Position numbers and translations under genes: made by a program. The notes below the pieces were generated by a model. The model saw only the letters and a program-made list of their open reading frames with translations, did not search any database and was not told where the DNA came from. From Hallerella sp964501065 (GTDB lineage: Bacteria > Fibrobacterota > Fibrobacteria > Fibrobacterales > Fibrobacteraceae), in the NCBI GenBank assembly GCA_964501065.1, contig CAZCRF010000048.1, positions 1 to 19,994 of the forward strand: DNA of 19,994 nucleotides, written 5' to 3'. This document shows, one piece after another, positions 15,082 through 19,994 of this stretch; position 1 is the stretch's first letter; each line of letters starts with the position of its first letter.

Positions 15082-15548
15082 GTGCCTCCTTTCTGGGATT
15101 GCCGCTGCTGTTGCACGTAAAGGCGCGCCAATTCCATCCGATTTTCCTCATGCTCGCGCTTTTTCGTTTCGGATTTGCAGCTCACGCATTTCGTCGCCGT
15201 CGGGACGGCTTCGAGGCGCGCCTTGGGGATGAGTTTGTGGCAAACCTTGCAAATGCCGAAAGTGCCCGCGTCGATGCGCTGCAAGGCCTCTTCGAGATAC
15301 ACCAGGTACTTTCCGTCTCGGGCGGCGAGGTCGAAATTCGTTTCCAGGGAATTGTAGTCGGAAGCGGCATCGGCCAAATGGGTTGCATAACCGGCGCTTT
15401 CCCCACCCTGATCCCTGCTGCCTTGAAAAGTTTCGTTGTTGGAAACATCCCCTTGTGCAGCGACCAATTGCCTTCTGCGTTCAAGCAGCAAAGCCTTGAA
15501 GTATTCCAAATCCTTCTGATTCATCTTGACCGGTGAATTTTCTTTCAT
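15078..15548 (-). CDS. dksA: DksA/TraR-family zinc-finger transcription regulator
   Basis: A 156-residue RNA-polymerase-binding regulator of the DksA/TraR type; such proteins enter the secondary channel and tune initiation, often with ppGpp. The N-terminal coiled coil is visible (KDLEYFKALLLERRRQLVAAQ and, after a turn, LETNFDLAARDGKYLVYLEEALQRI), with acidic tip residues in LADAASDYNS. The C4 zinc finger is CKVC (Cys100, Cys103) and CVSC (Cys121, Cys124), and FGICKVC matches the family. The symbol is tentative because paralogues are common. The start is ATG 15548 with GGAAGGG upstream; an internal ATG at residue 9 is possible. Its final codons provide the ribosome-binding site for the overlapping SIR2-like gene. 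Confidence 0.85.
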   Translation of the reverse strand: MKENSPVKMNQKDLEYFKALLLERRRQLVAAQGDVSNNETFQGSRDQGGESAGYATHLADAASDYNSLETNFDLAARDGKYLVYLEEALQRIDAGTFGICKVCHKLIPKARLEAVPTATKCVSCKSETKKREHEENRMELARLYVQQQRQSQKGGT

Positions 15549-15658
15549 GCCAACCCTTCCGCAGAGTGGAAACTCCCGACATTGGAAGCTTCATCGCCCG
15601 GTTAAACTATTTTATTTTTTGAAAAAAGGAAATTTCCCTGTAAAAAAAGAAAAACATT

Positions 15659-16603
15659 TTAAAATTCAGCCCCCCACAGGAATTCCACCGATTCCCCGGA
15701 ATCCACTTCAATCAAATTCCGGTGATGGTTCAGCACGTCCGGCTCCGCCGTCATCGGCTCCACCGCCAAACAGTCCCGAAGTGGCGGCGTGTAGATTTGG
15801 ATGCCATGAAAGGCGTCTTTCCCCACTTCCTCCCAAATTTCCAGCTGCGCACCCGTTTCCGGATTTTTCATCCAAACGGATTCCCTTCCCGAAGGGGCGT
15901 CTATGGCAAAATAATCGTTGATGAAAATGTCCCCGATACGGGATTCTTCAAAACGCGACTCCCGTTCCCATTTTCCCGTCGGAATGTCCGCAGCATCGAG
16001 GACGGCCCTGTGGCAAGGGGGGAGTTTCAAAATCCATCCGTCGATTCCGCCGCCCAATTTGAAATAAGGGTGAAACCCCTCCGCGTAGGGAAGCTTCCCA
16101 CTCCCGGTATTTTTCACGACCGACTTCACGGAAAAGGAACGCCCCGTAAATTCATAAAAGTTCGTCACCTTGTAAGGAAAGGGGTAACCGGGCAAATCTC
16201 CGTAAAAATCCCTTTCCAAGGAGAGAATCGCCCTGTCCCGCTCCACGGTGAAATCCAACATTTTCCACGGCAAGACATGCAAAAAACCGTGCAAGGCGTG
16301 CGGAGCCCAGCTCACGTTATTTTCCAACTGATAGGACTTTCCATTCCAACTCCACTTCGCATCGGCAGTACGGCCGGGAAACGGGGAAAGGCACACCCCC
16401 GCATTGGTGTCCGCATGGATTTCCCTGAAAGTTTCCGCGTCACGGTATCCGTAAAGCAAATCCAGCATTTGTCCTTTGAATGGAACTCTCCAAGCGTTGA
16501 GCCCCGCACCGAAACCCGCCAAAATCTCCAGTTCGCAATCCTCTGCGCAAATGACGTAGCGTTCGAGCGTCCCGAGCGGACGCGATTTCAAGGAAAACTT
16601 CAT
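15659..16603 (-). CDS. galM: Aldose 1-epimerase (galactose mutarotase)
   Basis: Interconverts alpha and beta anomers of aldoses such as galactose, feeding sugar catabolism in the cytoplasm. It has 314 residues from ATG 16601-16603, chosen because GGAG lies eight bases upstream; ten extra codons of open frame lie above. Catalytic-site regions are present: PHALHGFLH (first His cluster, about 104-112), AEGFHPYF (about 190-197) and CLAVEPMTAEPD with the catalytic Glu near 282. The beta-sandwich length is normal, with no signal peptide. It is divergent from the flavin reductase-like gene across 71 bases. The dksA gene lies 110 bases downstream on the same strand; that gap has a GGAAATTTCC palindrome (15628-15637) but no clear terminator. 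Confidence 0.85.
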   Translation of the reverse strand: MKFSLKSRPLGTLERYVICAEDCELEILAGFGAGLNAWRVPFKGQMLDLLYGYRDAETFREIHADTNAGVCLSPFPGRTADAKWSWNGKSYQLENNVSWAPHALHGFLHVLPWKMLDFTVERDRAILSLERDFYGDLPGYPFPYKVTNFYEFTGRSFSVKSVVKNTGSGKLPYAEGFHPYFKLGGGIDGWILKLPPCHRAVLDAADIPTGKWERESRFEESRIGDIFINDYFAIDAPSGRESVWMKNPETGAQLEIWEEVGKDAFHGIQIYTPPLRDCLAVEPMTAEPDVLNHHRNLIEVDSGESVEFLWGAEF

Positions 16604-16674
16604 ATATATCTCCTTTCCGAAAAAATAATACATTAAAGGGCGGAAAATTTGGAATTGTCAAAAAAGGAATCCCC

Positions 16675-17247
16675 ATGCGCAAGAATCTAGGCCCGAAAGC
16701 CGTCATCACCCCTCTTCCCGTCCTCATCATCGCCACCTACAACGACGACGGTTCTGCAAACGCCATGAACGCCGCTTGGGGCGGGCAAAGGGAAGAGGAC
16801 CAAATCGCGATTTGCCTCTCCACCGACCACAAGACGACGGAAAACATCCGGAAAAGAAAAGCCTTCACGGTGAGTTTCGGAACTCGCGCAACGGAAACCG
16901 TTTCCGATTTTTTGGGAATGTTCAGCGGCAACAAGATGCCGGACAAGGTCTTGAAATCCGGACTCCACGTCGTGAAAAGCGAACACGTCGACGCGCCGAT
17001 GTTTGAAGAATACCCGCTCACCCTCGAATGCGAACTGCTCGAAATCAGCGGAGACATCGACGGCAGCACTTACGTCGTAGGAAAAGTCGTCAATACAAAT
17101 GCGGACGAAAGCGTTCTAAACGAAAAGGGAAACGTCGATTTGGACAAAGTGAAGCCCATTTCTTATGATTCTTCCGCCAGAGCCTACCGAGTTCTCGGCG
17201 AAGTCGTGGGAAAAGCTTTCAGCGACGGCAAGGCGCTCCTCAAATAG
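16675..17247 (+). CDS. Flavin reductase-like FMN-binding protein
   Basis: A 190-residue protein of the flavin reductase-like domain family, small split-barrel proteins that bind FMN and often reduce it with NAD(P)H. The marks are the N-terminal PLPVLIIATYNDDGSANAMNAAWGG (FMN phosphate and isoalloxazine region), ICLSTDHKTTENIRKRKAFTVSF, and later YPLTLECELLEI and VVGKVV. The family includes true reductases, oxygenase partners and electron-transfer proteins, so a specific substrate cannot be set. ATG 16675 has AAAGGA eight bases before it. It is divergent from galM and ends before a strong bidirectional terminator. Confidence 0.85.
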   Translation: MRKNLGPKAVITPLPVLIIATYNDDGSANAMNAAWGGQREEDQIAICLSTDHKTTENIRKRKAFTVSFGTRATETVSDFLGMFSGNKMPDKVLKSGLHVVKSEHVDAPMFEEYPLTLECELLEISGDIDGSTYVVGKVVNTNADESVLNEKGNVDLDKVKPISYDSSARAYRVLGEVVGKAFSDGKALLK

Positions 17248-17288
17248 TGAGTTCGCTCCGAATTTTTATTTCTTTGTTTCCGCCAAGC

Positions 17289-17323
17289 AAAAAAAAGCGA
17301 CCCTTTTGAGGTCGCCTTTTTTT
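17289..17323. terminator. Bidirectional intrinsic terminator
   Basis: GCGACC (17297-17302) and GGTCGC (17310-17315) form the stem around a seven-base loop. An A-run precedes it on the left and a run of seven T follows on the right, so it works for the plus-strand flavin reductase-like gene and for the minus-strand heat-shock operon. Confidence 0.85.
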
Positions 17324-17339
17324 CTCTCTTTTCAAGGAA

Positions 17340-17714
17340 TCATTTGATTGTCAACTTGCGCTGGTTCGGGGATGCCGTCTGCTTTTTCGTGAACTTGAAA
17401 GTGAGGATGCCATTTTCAAGGAAAGCTTCGGCGGATTCCGGATTGATTTCTTCCGCCAACTTGAACGAACGTTCATAATGCATTTCGGAAGAAGCGTTTT
17501 TCCGCGTTGCCTTGATGCTCAGCGTATCGCCTTCCACGTTGACGTCGATGTCGCTCTTCTTGACGCCGGGCAACTCGACTTCCAGCGTGTAAATGCCTCC
17601 CTTTTCTGAAACGGATGCTTTCGGCATGCACGAACCGCAAGCCTTCACATCGTCATTCAAGGTGTCGAACAGATCGCTGAATCCGAAAAGCGGAACCAAT
17701 TGATTGCTGTACAT
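17340..17714 (-). CDS. Small heat-shock protein (Hsp20/alpha-crystallin), second of a tandem pair
   Basis: A 124-residue ATP-independent chaperone that holds unfolding proteins. The alpha-crystallin domain covers about 33-118: YTLEVELPGVKKSDIDVNVEGDTL is the canonical first half, ENGILTFKFTK the end of the domain. The C-terminal IxI-type anchor is represented by KLTIK. It is near-identical in layout to the neighbour upstream, about half its residues matching by eye, so the pair arose by tandem duplication. The gap is only 22 bases and contains AAAGGAG for this gene, so both genes are read as one operon ending at the terminator downstream. Confidence 0.9.
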   Translation of the reverse strand: MYSNQLVPLFGFSDLFDTLNDDVKACGSCMPKASVSEKGGIYTLEVELPGVKKSDIDVNVEGDTLSIKATRKNASSEMHYERSFKLAEEINPESAEAFLENGILTFKFTKKQTASPNQRKLTIK

Positions 17715-17736
17715 AATTCATCTCCTTTGTTAAAAT

Positions 17737-18111
17737 TTATTTGATGACCAACTTGCGCGCCTGTGCAGAGGTCTTCTTGCACAACTTGACGGACAACAGG
17801 CCGTTTTCGAACGAAACATCCGCGGATTCGGCATCCAAATCCTTCGAAAGTTTGAAAGAGCGTTCGAACTTGACATCCGCAGTGGCGGATTTTCTAGCGG
17901 CCTTGACCGTAATCGTGTCGTTTTCAAGGTTCAAATCGATATCTTCCTTTTTAACGCCGGGAAGATCCACTTCCAAAGTGTATTGACCATCCTTTTCCGC
18001 CACGGCGGCGCGAGGAACATAAGCTCCGCAAGCCTTGCCTTCATCGTCGAAAGCGTCAAAGAAATTGTCAAGCCCGAAGAAGTGAGTGGGAATCATTTGT
18101 GTGTTGTACAT
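17737..18111 (-). CDS. Small heat-shock protein (Hsp20/alpha-crystallin), first of a tandem pair
   Basis: A 124-residue alpha-crystallin chaperone. The start is ATG 18109-18111 with AAGGAG eight bases upstream; a longer frame to 18159 passes through the leader and is unlikely to be translated. Conserved parts are YTLEVDLPGVKKEDIDLNLENDT, FERSFKL and ENGLLSVKLCKK, with KLVIK at the end. Both copies share MY...Q..P at the start and a CG pair before the domain (KACGAYVP here, KACGSCMP in the copy), unusual cysteines for this family. No CIRCE element was found upstream, but the leader region contains three perfect dyads, one or more of which may be regulatory. Confidence 0.9.
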   Translation of the reverse strand: MYNTQMIPTHFFGLDNFFDAFDDEGKACGAYVPRAAVAEKDGQYTLEVDLPGVKKEDIDLNLENDTITVKAARKSATADVKFERSFKLSKDLDAESADVSFENGLLSVKLCKKTSAQARKLVIK

Positions 18112-18188
18112 GGTTTTTATCTCCTTTTTGTTTTCGCTTGACTTAAAAGCAAAAGTCATGCCATTTTATTTTCTCGGAGTTTTTCATT

Positions 18189-18307
18189 TTTTCGAAAATT
18201 GATTTTTTCAAAATCAAACGGAACGGTTTTAATTCGAAATGTCGAATCGGTTCATTTTGAAATTTTCACCAGTCTAAAGAGACGAATTCCAGAATTTTTA
18301 AAATTCT
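18189..18307. promoter_or_regulatory. Cluster of three perfect dyads between hsp20 operon and acyltransferase
   Basis: In the 208-base divergent spacer: TTGATTTT-TTC-AAAATCAA (18199-18217, preceded by the palindrome TTTTCGAAAA at 18189-18198), ATTCGA-AATG-TCGAAT (18232-18247) and AGAATTTT-T-AAAATTCT (18291-18307). They differ in sequence, so they are not copies of one operator. They could bind regulators of either divergent gene or form leader hairpins. AT-richness raises the chance rate. Confidence 0.4.
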
Positions 18308-18319
18308 ATTTTATGGCGG

Positions 18320-19117
18320 ATGACGGTGCGCTCCCGATTTTTGCAACAATTCCTATTCTTTCATTTGAAACTTTTCCATTGGAAGAGGAAGGTGTTGGAA
18401 AATAATTTGAAAATCGTTCGCCCTGGAATTTCAAAGCAGTCCCAGGAAAAATTTTATTTCCATCTTCTGGAAAACTTGACAAAGGATGCGGCGGATTTTT
18501 TCACCCGGAGCAAGATTTATTCCCCGTCCAACCCACACTTTCTCGTGGACGAGAAAAGCCGTTCCGTTTTGAAAAAAATGAAACGGGGCGGTTTGATGTT
18601 GACAGCCCACTTGGGAAACTATGAGGCTCTCGGACCGTGGCTCGTCCGAACGGGCATTCCCCTAGTCGCAAGTTATGCAAAAATTCGCCCGAAAATTTTG
18701 GATGAATGGTTAAAAAACAAGCTGCGTTCCATCGACAATTTCAATTATTCACTTTTTATAAACAATCCGAGAGATATTTTGCGCCTGCTAGACGAAGGAA
18801 ACGTTTTTTGCCTTCTCGCTGACCAAGATTACAGAAAATCCCGATTCATATCCGGAAAGTTCTTGGGACAACCCGTCCACTGCAATCCCATTCCACAATT
18901 TATCCTCCAACACCGTCCGCAAACTCCGGTTTACTTGTGCTGGTTGGATTCAGATGGGGATAAGTTCACCTTATTCGCAAAGGAATTGTCTTCCCAAAGC
19001 GGCTCATTCGTTTTCGAGCAATATCACAATTGGCTGGAATTTCAAATCGAAAAAAATCCGGGAAAATGGTACGGTTGGTTTCACCGCAGGTTTCTATCCG
19101 CTTTGAATGAAAATTAA
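18320..19117 (+). CDS. LpxL/HtrB-like lipid A acyltransferase, short N-terminus
   Basis: A 265-residue membrane-associated acyltransferase of the LpxL/HtrB/LpxM family, which adds secondary acyl chains to lipid A. The catalytic HX4[D/E] motif is HLGNYE (His97, Glu102), preceded by GGLMLTA. Further blocks are LLADQDYRKS (about 165-175), PIPQFILQHRPQTPVYLCW and the C-terminal PGKWYGWFHRRF, close to the family's usual W-x-H-x-R-W ending. Typical members are near 300 residues with an N-terminal membrane helix; here that part is about 35 residues shorter, though KRKVLENNLKIV of the usual rR...Nl segment remains. The frame is closed upstream by TAA at 18299-18301 and ATG 18320 has no Shine-Dalgarno, so the start is uncertain. 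It ends four bases from the convergent exporter gene. Confidence 0.8.
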   Translation: MTVRSRFLQQFLFFHLKLFHWKRKVLENNLKIVRPGISKQSQEKFYFHLLENLTKDAADFFTRSKIYSPSNPHFLVDEKSRSVLKKMKRGGLMLTAHLGNYEALGPWLVRTGIPLVASYAKIRPKILDEWLKNKLRSIDNFNYSLFINNPRDILRLLDEGNVFCLLADQDYRKSRFISGKFLGQPVHCNPIPQFILQHRPQTPVYLCWLDSDGDKFTLFAKELSSQSGSFVFEQYHNWLEFQIEKNPGKWYGWFHRRFLSALNEN

Positions 19118-19121
19118 AAAA

Positions 19122-19433
19122 TCAAAGTAATTTCAATCCCACAATCCCGGAAACTATCAACAAAATACAAGCCCCTTGACCGATTCCAATGGGTTCGTGA
19201 AAAATCAACACTCCCACGAGAAACGTTCCCACCGTACCGATTCCCGTCCAAATGGCATAAGCCATTCCCATTGGCAATTTTTTCAAAGCCAAGGCGAGCA
19301 GAAGAAAACTCCCCAACATAAAAAAAATCGCCACCAAACTATAAAATATTTGAGAAAAACCTTTTGAAAATTTCAAAGCTGTCGCCCATACGATTTCCAG
19401 CAAGCCAGCCACAAGAAGGAAAATCCAATACAT
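19122..19433 (-). CDS. sugE: SMR-family small exporter, SugE/Gdx type
   Basis: A 103-residue proton-coupled exporter with four transmembrane helices (about 2-20, 30-50, 57-79 and 85-102) that works as a dimer. The essential Glu13 lies in AGLLEIVWATALK. The KLPMGMAYAIWTGIGTVGTFLVG run and the ALKFSKGFS loop are more like SugE/Gdx (guanidinium exporters) than EmrE-like multidrug pumps, but the substrate is inferred from this resemblance only. ATG 19431-19433 has AAGGA upstream. No guanidine riboswitch was recognised in the leader. A parS palindrome lies about 107 bases upstream. Confidence 0.85.
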   Translation of the reverse strand: MYWIFLLVAGLLEIVWATALKFSKGFSQIFYSLVAIFFMLGSFLLLALALKKLPMGMAYAIWTGIGTVGTFLVGVLIFHEPIGIGQGACILLIVSGIVGLKLL

Positions 19434-19539
19434 TTTGATTCCTTGTGTTTTTCTTCAAAGGCCTAACGAAAAACACTGGTGAACACCCGGCGGCATTATG
19501 TTTTAGAACGACCCAAATATAGATATTTTGGTTTCAGAA

Positions 19540-19555
19540 TGTTTCACGTGAAACA
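19540..19555. promoter_or_regulatory. parS: parS centromere-like site (ParB binding)
   Basis: TGTTTCACGTGAAACA is a perfect 16-bp palindrome and identical to the conserved bacterial parS consensus bound by chromosomal ParB/Spo0J, which loads there to segregate origin regions. A 10-base half-site, TGTTTCACGT, recurs at 19859-19868. A perfect match by chance is very unlikely in 20 kb. Confidence 0.88.
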
Positions 19556-19793
19556 TTTTATTCTTTATTCGAATACCGCATATACGCCTTTAACGAAACA
19601 TCTTCGTCAAGTTTTTAACTTTTCAACAAACTTCATCGCATCATGAACATCGCAATGAGTAAAACAAACCCGACCCAAAACAATCTTCAATAACCGAAAT
19701 TACCATTTTTTTAAACCTGTTCCCTTCGGCTTTCTTACTTTCAAAACTTGCGCCAAGTGGGGAAGGAAAGGCGGCAAAGATGTGAAATTCGTT

Positions 19794-19819
19794 GAACCAT
19801 TTTTTCGAACCATTTTTTC
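19794..19819 (+). repeat. Two abutting identical 13-mers
   Basis: GAACCATTTTTTC occurs at 19794-19806 and again at 19807-19819 with no gap or mismatch. AT-rich 13-mers in tandem are typical of origin unwinding regions, but two copies could also be a slippage product. Confidence 0.6.
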
Positions 19820-19870
19820 TTTAACTTCTAAAAGTGTACAGTGTCACCTCATTTCTTTTGTTTCACGTTT

Positions 19871-19953
19871 TGTGGCTAATTTTAAAAATGGAAAAATATC
19901 AGTTGTCAATATATTATTCACATTCTGTCTTCTTGAAACTGGAATGTGTAAAT
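19871..19953. other. Cluster of three DnaA-box-like 9-mers
   Basis: TTATTCACA (19914-19922, plus strand) fits the relaxed box TTWTNCACA exactly. TTAGCCACA (minus strand, 19871-19879) and ATTTACACA (minus strand, 19945-19953) each miss by one base. They sit just right of the tandem 13-mers. This is suggestive of DnaA binding but not proven. Confidence 0.35.
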
Positions 19954-19994
19954 TTCTTTCTGTAAAATCAAAAGGGTCCGGAGAACTCGCCGTT

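Larger units (their letters stand above)
19434..19994. other. Gene-free AT-rich segment with parS and origin-like motifs
   Basis: No convincing gene is seen in either strand over about 560 bases to the window edge. The left part should hold the exporter promoter and a near-palindrome CCAAATAT/ATATTTTGG (19512-19531). The rest is T-rich and contains the parS site, a tandem 13-mer and three DnaA-box-like 9-mers listed separately. It resembles partition/replication-origin DNA, but the flanking gene that could confirm this (dnaA, parAB, rpmH) is not in the window. Confidence 0.5.

Noticed and set aside
18112..18320. CIRCE heat-shock operator for the hsp20 pair
   Set aside because: No TTAGCACTC-N9-GAGTGCTAA-like sequence is present.
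19434..19500. Guanidine riboswitch upstream of the SugE-type gene
   Set aside because: Hairpin and loop signatures of guanidine-I, -II and -III classes were looked for and not found; only a weak GGTG/CACC hairpin exists.
19458..19510. Integron attC site suggested by GCCTAAC at 19460-19466 near an SMR gene
   Set aside because: The matching GTTRRRY core and the folded arms of an attC site are absent on the other side.
1..19994. CRISPR array, tRNA, rRNA, insertion sequence
   Set aside because: No regularly spaced repeats, no tRNA cloverleaf pattern, no transposase or terminal inverted repeats were seen in the window.

Overview
The window looks like chromosomal DNA from a Gram-negative gut bacterium, most likely of the Fibrobacter group. 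This is an inference: it rests on several outer-membrane-type lipoproteins, a lipid A-type acyltransferase, moderate GC with AT-rich spacers, and the general look of the proteins. No marker gene in the window proves it.

Bases 1-6.4 kb are a defence-type accessory region. It holds the 3' end of a DUF4417 gene, a spacer with a strong branched hairpin, and a three-gene cluster resembling the LlaJI restriction-modification system: a C5 DNA methyltransferase, an McrB-like AAA+ GTPase subunit broken by one extra base, and a LlaJI-family endonuclease subunit with a PD-DxK site. Facing it on the other strand, across a shared terminator, is an AIPR-family (abortive infection/phage resistance) gene.

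Bases 6.5-12.6 kb hold mostly envelope and periplasmic genes. These are a secreted cupin behind a promoter with the 19-bp spacer and central dyad of MerR-family control, a NAPE-PLD-like metallo-beta-lactamase-fold lipoprotein, a ten-repeat leucine-rich-repeat protein followed by an S41 protease lipoprotein, a convergent M23 peptidase lipoprotein, and an FKBP-type prolyl isomerase lipoprotein.

Bases 12.7-17.3 kb hold an XRE regulator, a YugP-like membrane zinc protease coupled to a small zinc-ribbon/coiled-coil protein, and on the minus strand galactose mutarotase, a DksA/TraR-type zinc-finger protein and a SIR2-like protein. The SIR2-like reading frame only makes sense if it starts at a non-AUG codon overlapping the dksA stop. 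A flavin reductase-like gene follows on the plus strand.

Bases 17.3-20 kb hold a tandem pair of small heat-shock proteins, an LpxL/HtrB-like acyltransferase with a short N-terminus, a SugE/Gdx-type SMR exporter, and about 560 bases without a gene. That gene-free stretch contains a perfect 16-bp parS palindrome, an abutting pair of identical 13-mers, and three DnaA-box-like 9-mers. It is the best candidate here for chromosome partition/replication-origin DNA.

The most interesting points are the parS/origin-like segment, the hidden start of the SIR2-like gene in a dksA operon, the frameshifted LlaJI-like system beside AIPR, the MerR-type promoter with no MerR gene nearby, and the folded element before the methyltransferase.
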